Position numbers and translations under genes: made by a program
Part shown: in pieces, positions 1 through 9,154 of the stretch
Numbering within the stretch: the first letter of the stretch is position 1
How the letters are laid out: every line of letters starts with the position of its first letter
Assembly (NCBI RefSeq): GCF_014207855.1
Contig: NZ_JACHKZ010000036.1
Coordinates: forward strand, 1 to 37,171
Direction of reading: 5' to 3'
DNA: 37,171 nt
DNA from: Comamonas odontotermitis
Lineage (GTDB): Bacteria; Pseudomonadota; Gammaproteobacteria; Burkholderiales; Burkholderiaceae_C
Notes under the pieces: generated by a model
Seen by the model: only the letters and a program-made list of their open reading frames with translations
Database searches by the model: none
Told to the model about the DNA's origin: nothing

Positions 1-112
1 TCGCCAACACCAAAAAACAAACCTTGCGAACCGCGCTCTTTCGAGTCTGGCAGCTTCGCAAGGCGTTGTGCTGTCGATGGATCGTATTGTATAGGAGTTT
101 TCCCAGGGTTTT

Positions 113-118
113 TGACAA
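113..118 (-). promoter_or_regulatory. Possible -35 element of a minus-strand promoter leaving the window
   Basis: Downstream of gshB the minus strand reads TTGTCA, then about 19 bases, then TATACAAT, followed by roughly 85 bases with no coding frame to the window edge. This resembles a sigma-70 promoter for a minus-strand gene beyond position 1. The spacer is longer than ideal, so the call is weak. The first 144 bases hold no other feature that I can see. Confidence 0.25.
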
Positions 119-144
119 TTTGTCACTTCATCTTCATAAATTTG

Positions 145-1098
145 TCAGGCAGCGCCCGCAACGGCCTTTTCAAGCGCCTCCACGAACATATCAGCCACCT
201 TGAAGCCGGCCTGCTGCTCGATTTCCTGGAAGCAGGTGGGACTGGTGACATTGATTTCAGTGATGCTGTGCCCAATGACATCAAGTCCGATCAACAGCAA
301 TCCGCGCGGCGCCAGCTTGGCGCCGACCTGTTCGGCAATGGCGCGGTCTTCGGCCTCCAGGGGCTGGGCTACGCCTTTGCCACCCGCAGCCAGGTTGCCC
401 CGCACTTCATTGCCTTGTGGAATGCGCGCCAGGCAATATGGCACGGGCTGGCCGCCAATGATGAGTACGCGCTTGTCGCCCTTGACGATTTCCGGCAGGT
501 ATTTCTGCACCATGACGCTTTGCGCGCCCCCCAGGTTCAGGGTTTCGATGATGCTGCCCAGGTTCATGCCATCGGGGCCCACGCGGAAGATTCCCATGCC
601 GCCCATGCCGTCGAGGGGCTTGAGGATGATGTCCTGGTGCTTGGCGTGAAAGTCACGGATGTCCTGCGCACTGCGTGTCACCAGAGTCGGCGGTGTGTAC
701 TGGGCGAATTCCATGACGGCCAGCTTTTCGGGGTGGTCGCGCAGCGAGGCAGGCTTGTTGTAGACCTTGGCGCCTTCGCGCTCGGCCTGCTCCAGCAAGT
801 GGGTGGAGTAGAAGTATTCGCTGTCAAACGGCGGGTCCTTGCGCATGACGATGGCGTCAAAGCTGGCCAGCTCGGCACGGCGGCTCTGGGTTTCGTCAAA
901 CCAGGCAGATTCGTTGCCCGTCAGCAGGATGTCGCGCACGCGGGCGGTGACTTTTTCTCCGCTGATCCAGTGCATGTCCTGGGGCTCGCAGGCGCTGATG
1001 CGGTGGCCCTTTGCCTGGGCACTGCGCATCATGGCAAAGGTGCTGTCCTTGTAGATTTTGAAGGTTTCGAGCGGATCGGCAACAAAGAGGATATGCAT
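145..1098 (-). CDS. gshB: Glutathione synthase
   Basis: This 317-residue protein joins gamma-glutamylcysteine and glycine, using ATP, to make glutathione in the cytoplasm. The N-terminus (FVADPLETFKIYKDST, residues 5-20), the RKDPPFD segment (86-92), the glycine-rich ATP-grasp loop KPLDGMGGMGIFR (160-172) and the metal-binding EINVTSPTCF segment (281-290) are characteristic of prokaryotic GshB. The length matches the family (about 315). The ATG at 1098 starts exactly at the conserved beginning. It lies 108 bases after benE, separated by a dispersed repeat. gshA, the preceding enzyme of the pathway, is 3.4 kb upstream on the same strand. Confidence 0.97.
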   Translation of the reverse strand: MHILFVADPLETFKIYKDSTFAMMRSAQAKGHRISACEPQDMHWISGEKVTARVRDILLTGNESAWFDETQSRRAELASFDAIVMRKDPPFDSEYFYSTHLLEQAEREGAKVYNKPASLRDHPEKLAVMEFAQYTPPTLVTRSAQDIRDFHAKHQDIILKPLDGMGGMGIFRVGPDGMNLGSIIETLNLGGAQSVMVQKYLPEIVKGDKRVLIIGGQPVPYCLARIPQGNEVRGNLAAGGKGVAQPLEAEDRAIAEQVGAKLAPRGLLLIGLDVIGHSITEINVTSPTCFQEIEQQAGFKVADMFVEALEKAVAGAA

Positions 1099-1125
1099 GG
1101 TGTGACGGGCTGCCTCACAACAGCC

Positions 1126-1172
1126 ACTATTCTTTCAATAGCTGCTTGCGCCCATCAAGTGAGCGCAAGCTG
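1126..1172 (+). repeat. Dispersed intergenic repeat, copy A, with hairpin
   Basis: Between benE and gshB the plus strand reads CAATAGCTGCTTGCGCCCAT and continues into an 8-bp inverted repeat (GCTTGCGC at 1144-1151, GCGCAAGC at 1163-1170). The core matches three other copies in this window, near 2440-2489, 17580-17610 and 27513-27540. This repeat type, always intergenic and near stop codons, is to my knowledge common in Comamonadaceae genomes. Its role is unknown. Confidence 0.65.
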
Positions 1173-1206
1173 GCAAAACAATCAATGAAGCGCAGCCATT
1201 CTGCGA

Positions 1207-2379
1207 TCATCGCTTGCCGTAATGTTGCACAAAAAGCGCAAGGCTGCCTGCCACCACGCCCCAAAAGGCTGATCCGACTCCGGCTATTGTCACGCCGCTC
1301 ACAGTGACCAGAAAGGTGATCAGCGCGGCTTCCCGGTACTGCTCGCTCTGCACCGCCATGAACAGACCATTGCCAATGGTGCCCAGGAGCGCAATGCCAG
1401 CGATCGCAACCACCAGCTCGTGCGGGAAGGCGGTAAGCAGGCCCGCAATCACCACGCCAAAGCATCCAATCAACACGTAGATGATGCCGCAGACCACGGC
1501 AGCCGCATACCTGCGGGCTTTGTCGGGGTGCGCTTCAGGCCCCATGCAGATGGCAGCGGTGATGGCCGCCAGGTTGATGGCATAGCCGCCAAAAGGCGCC
1601 AACACCAGAGTTGCCAAGCCGGTGATGGAGATCAATTTGGAGATGGGCAAGTCGTAGCCTGTGCCCCTGATGACGGCCACGCCCGGCAAGTTCTGCGATG
1701 CCATGGTGACGACAAATAGCGGCAGGGCCAGGCTGATGGCCGCTTGCAGGCTGAAGGCAGGCATGGTGAAGACGGGAAAGGTCAGCCCGGGCTGCACGGC
1801 TGCCCACTGGATCTTGCCTTGCACGAGCGCCACCACAACACCGACCGCCAGCGTCAGCATGACGGCATAGCGCGGCACCCATCGGCGCCCCAGCAGATAG
1901 GTGACCAGCATGGCAACCACCAGCCAGGTATTGGTCTGCGCCGCAGCAAAGGCATCTAACCCGAAGCGGGTGAGCACGCCAGCGAGCAATGCCGATGCGA
2001 TGGCAATGGGGATGCGGTTCATCAGGCGCTCGAACCACCCGGTGAAGCCTACCAGGGTGATGAGCGCAGCACTCAGCACAAAGGCACCGATGGCTTCGTT
2101 CATGGTGAACGCGCCCATGGCGCCTGCCGTTGCCAGCACGGCGGCACCCGGCGTGGACCACGCCACCACCACCGGTTTTCGCCACCACATGCTGGGCAGC
2201 CAGCAGCACAGGCCCACTCCGATGCCCAGCGCCCACACCCAGGACGATAGCTGCGCAGGCGTGGCACCAAAGCTTTGCGCTGCCTGAAAGACCACGGCAA
2301 TGGAGCTGGTGAGGCCCACCAGCACTGTCACAAAGCCTGCCACGAGCGCCGATACGCTCAGATCCTTGAAAAACCGCAT
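1207..2379 (-). CDS. benE: BenE-type benzoate/H+ symporter
   Basis: This is a 390-residue, very hydrophobic protein with about 10-12 predicted membrane spans. It fits the benzoate:H+ symporter (BenE) family of inner-membrane carriers. Family-like segments are WSTPGAA near residues 74-80 and SQNLPGVAVIRGTGYDLP near 228-245. I chose the ATG at 2379 because it precedes MRFFKDLSVSALVAGF, where family similarity begins; an in-frame GTG at 2433 would add 18 residues of non-membrane sequence, and neither start has a good ribosome binding site. No aromatic-degradation genes flank it, so benzoate as the substrate is a family-level assignment. Confidence 0.85.
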   Translation of the reverse strand: MRFFKDLSVSALVAGFVTVLVGLTSSIAVVFQAAQSFGATPAQLSSWVWALGIGVGLCCWLPSMWWRKPVVVAWSTPGAAVLATAGAMGAFTMNEAIGAFVLSAALITLVGFTGWFERLMNRIPIAIASALLAGVLTRFGLDAFAAAQTNTWLVVAMLVTYLLGRRWVPRYAVMLTLAVGVVVALVQGKIQWAAVQPGLTFPVFTMPAFSLQAAISLALPLFVVTMASQNLPGVAVIRGTGYDLPISKLISITGLATLVLAPFGGYAINLAAITAAICMGPEAHPDKARRYAAAVVCGIIYVLIGCFGVVIAGLLTAFPHELVVAIAGIALLGTIGNGLFMAVQSEQYREAALITFLVTVSGVTIAGVGSAFWGVVAGSLALFVQHYGKR

Positions 2380-2439
2380 AGTGCATGGGGCTGGCTGGCG
2401 GAATGTGAACGTGAACGCGCGCGAGGCACCCACCAGTAG

Positions 2440-2489
2440 CAGCTATCAAATAAATAGCTATCGGCGCTTATCTGTGATACACCGATAGC
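2440..2489 (+). repeat. Dispersed intergenic repeat, copy B, with hairpin
   Basis: The plus strand reads AAATAGCTATCGGCGCTTAT, matching copy A's core, and forms a perfect 8-bp inverted repeat (GCTATCGG at 2457-2464, CCGATAGC at 2482-2489). It sits ten bases after the kup stop codon and before benE, so it could also stabilise or end the kup transcript. Confidence 0.65.
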
Positions 2490-2498
2490 CAGAAAGAC

Positions 2499-4394
2499 TT
2501 AGATTTCCAGTTTGGAGCCCAGCTCCACCAGGCTGTTGCTGGGCAGCAGCAGAAACTCTGCCGCGCCCGCTGCATTGTGGTGCATTTGCGCAAACAGTTT
2601 CTGTCGCCACGGCGCCATGCCGGCGCTGGCTTTGTCGGTGGGCACGAACACGTCGCGCGAGAGGAAGTAGCTCGTGCTCATCGCTTCAGTGTCGCAGCCG
2701 CGCAGGCGCAGCTGCTGCAGCGCAAGGGGTACGTCCACGTCGTTTTTGAACCCGTAGTTCAGCTGCACCTGCCAGCAATCGCTGCCCAGGGGCTCAATCG
2801 CAGTGCGCTTGTCCATGCCAATCCAGGGCACCTCGTGATAGACGATGGTGACGAAGATGTTCTGCTCGTGCAAGACCTTGTTATGCTTGAGGTTGTGCAG
2901 CAGCGCGGTGGGCACCACGTTCGGGTCGGAGGTGAGAAAGACGGCCGTGCCCGCCACGCGCGTAGGCGGTGCCTGCAGCACCATCTGCAAAAAGCCTTTG
3001 AGCTCGATGCCATTGGCATGCAGCGATTGGTAGACCAGCTCGCGCCCGCGCTTCCAGGTCATCATCATGGTGAACATCGACAGGCCGATCACCAACGGGA
3101 ACCAGCCGCCGTCAAACAGCTTGAGCAGGTTGGAGGCGAAGAAGGTGAAGTCGATGCAGAAGAAAAACAGCGTGGGGGCCAACGCCACCCACAGGGGATA
3201 TTTCCAGCCAAAGCGGAGCACGAAGAAGGTGAGCACCGTGGTGATCGTCATGTCCAGGGTGACTGCAATGCCGTAGGCCGCGGCCATGTTGCTGCTGGAT
3301 TTGAACAGCAGCACCGCCAGCACAATGGCCCAGAACAGGCCCCAGTTGACGAAGGGGATGTAGATCTGTCCGGTATCGCGCACGCTGGTGTGCTGGATCT
3401 GTATGCGCGGCAGGTAGCCCAGCTGGATCACCTGCTTGGTAACGCTGAAAGCGCCTGTGATCAGCGCCTGCGACGCAATCACCGTGGCCATGGTGGCCAG
3501 TACCACGACTGGCAGCAGCGCCCATTGCGGCGCCAGCATGAAAAACGGGTTCTTCACCGCATCGGCGTTTTCCAGCACCAGGGCGCCCTGGCCAAAGTAA
3601 TTGAGCACCAGCGATGGCATGGCAATGCCGAACCAGGCCAGGCGAATCGGCTTTTTGCCGAAGTGGCCCATGTCGGCATAGAGAGCCTCGGCGCCCGTCA
3701 CACACAATACCACCGCGCCCAGAATGATGAAACTGATGCCTGGGTTGGCGATGATGAAGCGCAGTGCGTAATGTGGGCTGAGCGCCCACAGCACCTGTGG
3801 ATGGTCCACGATGTTCCACAGGCCCAGTGCGGCAATGCTGAGGAACCAGACCACCATGATCGGCCCGAAGAATTTGCCAATACCTGCCGTTCCCCGCTTT
3901 TGCACCATGAAAAGCGCCAGCAGCACCACCAGGGTGAGCGGAATCACCCAGGATTTGAACGCGGGCGAGACGACTTCGAGGCCTTCGACCGCTGAAAGCA
4001 CCGAGATAGAGGGTGTGATCACCCCGTCGCCGTAAAACAGACAGGTGCCAAAGATGCCGATCAGCATCAGCACGGAGCGCAGGCGCGGCTTGTCCTTGAC
4101 CGCCTGCGAGGCCAGCGCCAGCATGGCGATCAGGCCGCCTTCGCCGTTGTTGTCTGCCCGCAGCACCAGCACCACGTACTTGAGCGAGACGATGAGCGTC
4201 AAGGTCCAGAACAGGATGGAGAGCACGCCATAGACGTTGTCGTGGGTGAACGGTACATGGCCGGAGCCAAATACCTCTTTGAGCGAATACAGCACGCTGG
4301 TGCCGATATCGCCATAGACCACGCCGACCGCTCCCAGCGTCAGGGCAGAGAGCGATGATTTCTTGCTGTTTTGCACGTCAAGCCTTTGTGCCAT
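2499..4394 (-). CDS. kup: Low-affinity potassium uptake protein Kup
   Basis: This 631-residue inner-membrane K+ transporter belongs to the KUP/HAK/KT family (proton-coupled potassium uptake). Residues 10-35 contain [15 protein letters not shown], the family's N-terminal signature, followed by about 12 membrane segments and a C-terminal cytoplasmic domain ending in [11 protein letters not shown], typical of Kup. The ATG at 4394 gives MAQRLDVQ and the usual family length (about 625); an upstream in-frame start at 4469 would add 25 uncharacteristic residues. It lies 157 bases after gshA, with a hairpin between them. A second potassium system, trkAH, is encoded just upstream on the same strand. 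Confidence 0.96.
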   Translation of the reverse strand: MAQRLDVQNSKKSSLSALTLGAVGVVYGDIGTSVLYSLKEVFGSGHVPFTHDNVYGVLSILFWTLTLIVSLKYVVLVLRADNNGEGGLIAMLALASQAVKDKPRLRSVLMLIGIFGTCLFYGDGVITPSISVLSAVEGLEVVSPAFKSWVIPLTLVVLLALFMVQKRGTAGIGKFFGPIMVVWFLSIAALGLWNIVDHPQVLWALSPHYALRFIIANPGISFIILGAVVLCVTGAEALYADMGHFGKKPIRLAWFGIAMPSLVLNYFGQGALVLENADAVKNPFFMLAPQWALLPVVVLATMATVIASQALITGAFSVTKQVIQLGYLPRIQIQHTSVRDTGQIYIPFVNWGLFWAIVLAVLLFKSSSNMAAAYGIAVTLDMTITTVLTFFVLRFGWKYPLWVALAPTLFFFCIDFTFFASNLLKLFDGGWFPLVIGLSMFTMMMTWKRGRELVYQSLHANGIELKGFLQMVLQAPPTRVAGTAVFLTSDPNVVPTALLHNLKHNKVLHEQNIFVTIVYHEVPWIGMDKRTAIEPLGSDCWQVQLNYGFKNDVDVPLALQQLRLRGCDTEAMSTSYFLSRDVFVPTDKASAGMAPWRQKLFAQMHHNAAGAAEFLLLPSNSLVELGSKLEI

Positions 4395-4474
4395 GCCGCG
4401 CAGGGCATGCGTGTAATGATTTGGTTTGCATTGTGCGCTTGTTGCTGTGCCCGCAGTGCTGCGGCGCATCAGGG

Positions 4475-4505
4475 CAAGCCCGAATGGTGCGAACCATCGG
4501 GCTTG
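4475..4505 (-). terminator. Stem-loop after gshA, possible terminator
   Basis: CAAGCCCGA (4475-4483) pairs with TCGGGCTTG (4497-4505), and the stem extends through TGGT/ACCA past a single-base bulge to a tight loop. It falls 46 bases after the gshA stop. The minus-strand sequence that follows is not T-rich, so it may be an RNA-stabilising or weak terminator structure. Confidence 0.5.
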
Positions 4506-4550
4506 GAGTTGTTTTCAAGTCACCACAGGGATTTCCGGCGAAGAGATCGC

Positions 4551-5840
4551 TCAGTCGTAGATCTCGGCGTCCGGGTCGGTGGCTTCCAGTTCGTAGCTTG
4601 CCGCCAACATGGCAAGGCGCGCCACCACGCCGTACATATAGAAACGATTGGGAGCACTGGCGCCCACCGAGTCACCGGGCGAGATGCCGTGCTCAAACGC
4701 AAGCGGAATGAAATGGGCGCCAGGCACATTCAGGTTCTCTTCTGCGCCCCGGTCAGAATGCGCGCGGTAGTAGCCGCCCACCACATAGCGGTCGATCATG
4801 TAGACCACGGGCTCGGCCGCTTCGCCATCCATCCGCTCGACAGTCTGCACGCCTTCCTGAATGATCATGTCGTGCACCAGTTGGCCGTCCTTGACGAGGG
4901 ACATCTGGTTCTTGGTCTTGGCAGGCAGCTGCCCCAGCTCCTTGGCATCGTGCACGGTCATCACGCCCATGCCATAGGTGCCGTTGTCTGCCTTGACGAC
5001 GACGAACGGCGTCTCCTTGATGCCATATTCCTTGTACTTGCGGCGCACCTTGGTCAACATGGCGTCGACATCTTCACGCAGCTCATCGAGCGCATGCTCG
5101 CCACTGTCGTTGAAGTCCACCCCCTGGCGGCTGGTAAACAGCGGGTTGATCAGCCAGGGATCGATGCCCATCAGCTTGCCAAAGCGCTTGGCCACTTCCT
5201 CGTAGCTCTGGAAATGGCGGCTCTTGCGGCGCACGCTCCAGCCGGCATGCAGGGGCGGCAGAACAAACTGCTCGTATACCTCTTCCAGAATCCCGGGGGC
5301 TCCCTTGGAGAGGTCGTTGTTCAGCAAGATCGTGCAGGGGTCAAAGTACTTGAGCCCCAGGCGGCGGCCATGGCGCAATGCGGGCTCCACCACCAGCTCC
5401 TGGTTGCCTACCTTCAGCTTGACGGTTTCCTTGATGTCCGGATCGATTGAGCCGATGCGCACATTGAGCCCAGCCATCGAGAAGATGTTCTGCAGTTGCG
5501 CCAGGTTGGCCAGGTACTGCGGATTGCGCGTCTGGTTTTCGGGAATGATCAGCAGGTTGCGCGCCTCAGGGCATATCTTTTCGATAGCAGCCATCGCAGA
5601 CTGCACGGCCAGCGGAATCATTTCCGGCGTCAGATTGTTCCAACCACCGGGAAACAGGTTGGTGTCCACCGGGGCCACCTTGAAGCCTGCGTTGCGAATG
5701 TCCACCGACGAGTACAGGGGCGGGGTGTGTTCCATCCACTCCAGGCGGAACCAGCGCTCGATCGCGGGCATGGCGTCGAGCATCCGTTGTTCCAGTTCGT
5801 TGATGGGCCCCGTTAGGGCTGTTATGAGATTCGGGACCAT
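4551..5840 (-). CDS. gshA: Glutamate-cysteine ligase, Acidithiobacillus type
   Basis: This 429-residue protein catalyses the first and rate-setting step of glutathione synthesis, ATP-dependent joining of L-glutamate and L-cysteine. It resembles the compact GshA form of beta- and some gammaproteobacteria (the A. ferrooxidans-type family), not the E. coli enzyme. Family-like segments are PPLYSSVDIRNAGFKVAPVD near residues 40-59, FVVVKADNGTYGMGVMTV and the late MIDRYVVGGYYRAH. The ATG at 5840 begins the conserved MVPNLITALTGPINELE; the ribosome binding site is weak. A TTGACA hexamer lies on the minus strand at 5891-5896, but no good -10 accompanies it. gshB lies further downstream on the same strand. 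Confidence 0.93.
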   Translation of the reverse strand: MVPNLITALTGPINELEQRMLDAMPAIERWFRLEWMEHTPPLYSSVDIRNAGFKVAPVDTNLFPGGWNNLTPEMIPLAVQSAMAAIEKICPEARNLLIIPENQTRNPQYLANLAQLQNIFSMAGLNVRIGSIDPDIKETVKLKVGNQELVVEPALRHGRRLGLKYFDPCTILLNNDLSKGAPGILEEVYEQFVLPPLHAGWSVRRKSRHFQSYEEVAKRFGKLMGIDPWLINPLFTSRQGVDFNDSGEHALDELREDVDAMLTKVRRKYKEYGIKETPFVVVKADNGTYGMGVMTVHDAKELGQLPAKTKNQMSLVKDGQLVHDMIIQEGVQTVERMDGEAAEPVVYMIDRYVVGGYYRAHSDRGAEENLNVPGAHFIPLAFEHGISPGDSVGASAPNRFYMYGVVARLAMLAASYELEATDPDAEIYD

Positions 5841-5957
5841 AGATGAAGGTTGTTTGAGGGCTCAAAAAGAACGAGCAAAAAACAATTGCGTGTCAATTGT
5901 AGAGAGTTGACGCCCAAAGTCACCCTCTCTTGTAACGGCACGGGCATAAGCAAATGC

Positions 5958-7424
5958 TCACCTGCGCCAGAAAGCTGGCGTCAGCAGGGCAAGGAAGCTC
6001 AAAATTTCCAGGCGCCCCATCAGCATGCCCAGCGTCGTCACGCTGAGCTGGAAGCTGGTCAGACCCGCAAAATTGTTACTGGGGCCCAGGTCGCCCCAGC
6101 CGACGCCTGCGCAGTTGACGCTTGCCAGCACGGCGCCCAGCGCATTCATGAAATCCATGTCTGTCAGCAGCAAGGCCATGGTGAGCACGGCAATCGTGGC
6201 GCAGTACACCAGCATGAAGGCCAGCACCGAGAAAATCACGCGCTCGTCGATGGCATTACCGCCAATGGTGACGGGCTGCACCGCATTGGGGTGCACCAGA
6301 CGCCGCATCTCGCGCCGCGTCTGCTTGAGCAGTAGCAGCATGCGGATCATCTTGATGCCGCCGCCGGTCGAGCCTGCGCTCGTCGCCACACCCGACAGCA
6401 GCAGCATCAGAACGGGTGCAAAAGGGGGCCACAGGCCGAAATCCACCGTCGCATACCCCGTGGTGGTGGCCACCGAGACCGTGTTGAACACCGCATGGCG
6501 CACCGCCTCAGCAGGCCCATAGACGCCTTTGACCCACAAAATCACGCCAATCACCAAGCCAGCGCCCACCAAGGTTCCCAGGGTGGCACACACTTCCGGC
6601 TCCTTGTAGAGCACCGACATGCGGCGTTTGCGCAGCGCGACGAAGTAAAGCGCGAAATTGCAGCTCGCCAGCAGCATGAAGAAGATGCAGATGCCTTCGA
6701 TCAGCGGCGAGTTGAAATAGGCAAAGCTGGCGTCATGCGGCGTGAGCCCGCCCAGGCTGACCGTGGTGAACATCAGCATGATGGCGTCCAGCGGCGTCAT
6801 GCCGGCCAGCCAGTAGGCGAGCGCGCAGGCGAGAGAAAAAACGCCGTAGACGGTCCACAGCCCCTTGGCGGTCTCGGCCATGCGGGGCGTCAGCTTGGTG
6901 TCCTTGACGGGGCCCGCCGCCTCTGCCCGAAACAGCTGGCTGCCCCCCATGCCCAGCATGGGCAGAATAGCCACCGCCAGAATCAGAATCCCCATGCCGC
7001 CCATCCACTGCAGAAAGGTGCGCCAGATGTTCAGGGAAACCGGCAGGGTGTCCACATGGTTGAGCACGGTGGCACCCGTGGTGGTGAGCCCCGACACCGC
7101 CTCGAAATAGGCATGCTGCCAGCTCAGCGCCCGGCCGATCTGCCCATAGCCCAGGTACAGGGGCAAGGCGGCAAAAAGCGGAAATGCAGTCCAGACAAAA
7201 GCAACCAGGATGATGCCGTGGCGGGCCTGCAGTTCACGCTGCTCGTGGCGCGCGCTCCACCACAAGAGCAGGCCGCAGATCCAGGCAAGCCCCATGGCGC
7301 GGGGGTAGACGCTGAAGATGCCATCGTCGAAGGCGAGCGACGCAGCAGCCGGCACGGCCATGGTGCAGCCAAACATGAGCAGCAGCACACCCAGGATGCG
7401 CAGAACAGGTCGCAGATCGGTCAT
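5958..7424 (-). CDS. trkH: Trk-type potassium uptake channel subunit TrkH
   Basis: This 488-residue integral membrane protein is the translocating subunit of the Trk K+ uptake system. Four pore-loop-like segments are visible: TTTGATVL, TVSLGGLTPHDA, TVSVATTTGYATVDF and NCAGVGWGDLGP, each with the glycine that forms the selectivity filter in this family. STGGGIKMIRMLLLLKQ, followed by an Arg-rich helix, is the TrkH cytoplasmic hinge region. The length matches E. coli TrkH (483). It starts 8 bases after the trkA stop, so the two are surely co-transcribed and form one complex. Confidence 0.96.
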   Translation of the reverse strand: MTDLRPVLRILGVLLLMFGCTMAVPAAASLAFDDGIFSVYPRAMGLAWICGLLLWWSARHEQRELQARHGIILVAFVWTAFPLFAALPLYLGYGQIGRALSWQHAYFEAVSGLTTTGATVLNHVDTLPVSLNIWRTFLQWMGGMGILILAVAILPMLGMGGSQLFRAEAAGPVKDTKLTPRMAETAKGLWTVYGVFSLACALAYWLAGMTPLDAIMLMFTTVSLGGLTPHDASFAYFNSPLIEGICIFFMLLASCNFALYFVALRKRRMSVLYKEPEVCATLGTLVGAGLVIGVILWVKGVYGPAEAVRHAVFNTVSVATTTGYATVDFGLWPPFAPVLMLLLSGVATSAGSTGGGIKMIRMLLLLKQTRREMRRLVHPNAVQPVTIGGNAIDERVIFSVLAFMLVYCATIAVLTMALLLTDMDFMNALGAVLASVNCAGVGWGDLGPSNNFAGLTSFQLSVTTLGMLMGRLEILSFLALLTPAFWRR

Positions 7425-7432
7425 CGCGGCGC

Positions 7433-8926
7433 CTAAAAGAAGGTGACTCCGACCCGGAAGAGCGATTCCACCTCATGCACCAGGCGCTTGTTGGGCAGGA
7501 ACAGGATCACGTGGTCATTGCTCTGGATGATGGTGCCGCTGGTGGGCACGATCACCTGGGGCGGCTCCTTCGCATCAGCCGCCTGGCCTTCGCGCTCCGG
7601 CGCTTCGCTGCCATTGGTGTTGCGCGCATCGGGCTCGGGCAGGCCCCGCACAATCATGCCGATGTGCACATCATGCGGCAGGCGCAGGCTGCCCACGCGC
7701 TTGCCCACCACGCGCGAGGTCTTCGCATCGCCGCGCGCCACGATCTCGATCGCCTCGGCAACGCCCCGGCGCAGGCTGTGCACGGCCTGCACGTCGCCCT
7801 GGCGCACATAGGCCAGCAGCTCGCCCAGGGTCGCCTGCGCGGGCGACAGCGCAATGTCGATCTGGGTGCCGTGCATCAGATCGGCATAAGTGCGGCGGTT
7901 GATCAGCGCCAGCACGCGCGTGGCGCCCAGCTTCTTAGCCAGCAGGCAAGACATGATGTTGTCTTCGTCATCGTCGGTGATGGCGATGAACAGGTCCACG
8001 TCCTCGACGTTTTCCTCCTCCATCAAGTTCTCGTCGGTGGCATCGCCCCGCAGCACGAGCACATCCGATGACAGGCGCGAGGCCAGATACACACAACGGC
8101 TCTCGTGCTTTTCGATGATCTTGACCTGGAAACGCTTGGAATCCTTGGTGAGCGAGCGCGCCAGGCGCATGCCCACACGTCCGCCGCCAGCCACCATCAC
8201 GCGGCGCACGGGCTGCTCCAGCTCGCCCACCTGGCGGTTGAACGCAGCCAGCACATCGCCCAGGTGTTCCTTGTCAGACAGCACGAACACCTCATCGCCC
8301 GGCTCGATGCGCGTGCTGCCTTCCACGGAGACGAGGCGATCCGCCTCATGGTGAAAGCGGCGGTAGATACCCACCACACGCACGGCGCCCTGCGGCAGAT
8401 TCTGCTGCACATCGGCCACGCTCAGGCCCACCAGCGGCGCTCCGCCGCGCGCGCGCACCGACGCCAGCGCCGCATAACCCTGCGCAAACTCCCGCACCTG
8501 CAAGGCCTCGGGGTAGCGCACCAGCTTGCCGATGTAGCCCATCAGGGCCTCTTCGGGACAGAAGGCATGGGTTACGCCAAAGCCTCCTTCTTCCAGCAAG
8601 GCGGGCTGGTTCTTGAGCGCCATCGACCGCACCCGCACGATACGGGTGGGAATGTTGAAGACGACCTGCGCCACCTTGCAGGCCACCAGATTGGTTTCGT
8701 CCTGCGACGTGCAGGCAATCAGCATGTCGGTGTCGGCTGCACCGGCCTCGGCCAGCACATCCGGACTGATGCCGTTGCCCACCACGCCGCGCAGGTCAAA
8801 GCGGGCTTCCAGATCGCGCAGGCGCACACCATCCGTGTCAATGACGGTGATGTCGTTCTTTTCGCCCAGCAGGCTCTCCGCAACGCTTTCGCCGACGCGG
8901 CCCGCGCCCAAGATCAGAATTTTCAT
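7433..8926 (-). CDS. trkA: Trk system potassium-binding regulatory subunit TrkA
   Basis: This 497-residue cytoplasmic protein gates TrkH by binding NAD(H)/ATP. Two RCK units are evident. The first has the Rossmann loop LILGAGRVGESVAESL at residues 4-19. The second has VMVAGGGRVGMRLARSL near 243-259. Each is followed by a TrkA-C domain. It is about 40 residues longer than E. coli TrkA (458). The excess is a hydrophilic Ala/Glu/Pro-rich stretch around residues 428-465 inserted in the last TrkA-C domain, before the final strand IIQSNDHVILFLP. It is the first gene of the trkA-trkH pair. The 228 bases upstream, to proA, should hold the promoter, but I see no convincing one. Confidence 0.96.
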   Translation of the reverse strand: MKILILGAGRVGESVAESLLGEKNDITVIDTDGVRLRDLEARFDLRGVVGNGISPDVLAEAGAADTDMLIACTSQDETNLVACKVAQVVFNIPTRIVRVRSMALKNQPALLEEGGFGVTHAFCPEEALMGYIGKLVRYPEALQVREFAQGYAALASVRARGGAPLVGLSVADVQQNLPQGAVRVVGIYRRFHHEADRLVSVEGSTRIEPGDEVFVLSDKEHLGDVLAAFNRQVGELEQPVRRVMVAGGGRVGMRLARSLTKDSKRFQVKIIEKHESRCVYLASRLSSDVLVLRGDATDENLMEEENVEDVDLFIAITDDDEDNIMSCLLAKKLGATRVLALINRRTYADLMHGTQIDIALSPAQATLGELLAYVRQGDVQAVHSLRRGVAEAIEIVARGDAKTSRVVGKRVGSLRLPHDVHIGMIVRGLPEPDARNTNGSEAPEREGQAADAKEPPQVIVPTSGTIIQSNDHVILFLPNKRLVHEVESLFRVGVTFF

Positions 8927-9154
8927 AAAAAATGCCCCGTGCTTCTACGCAGCGTGCAGTGTTCGCTCCAGGCAGAGCGCTTTCCTCCAGGGGGCAATCC
9001 GGTGATAAAGCGGCGCGCAACGCCAGTGCTGCGCCTGAACGGCCGCATCATAACGTGGCGCCATGCCATGACTGTGTCGGCAAACTGCGACGCCAGGGCG
9101 CTGCGGGGTGCGCCATTGCCAACCATTGTCAGCAATGGCCCGTCTATCGAAGCA

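Noticed and set aside
2577..3995. A 472-codon plus-strand frame opposite kup
   Set aside because: It mirrors the kup codons, is rich in His and Gln and shows no family motif; kup itself is unmistakable.
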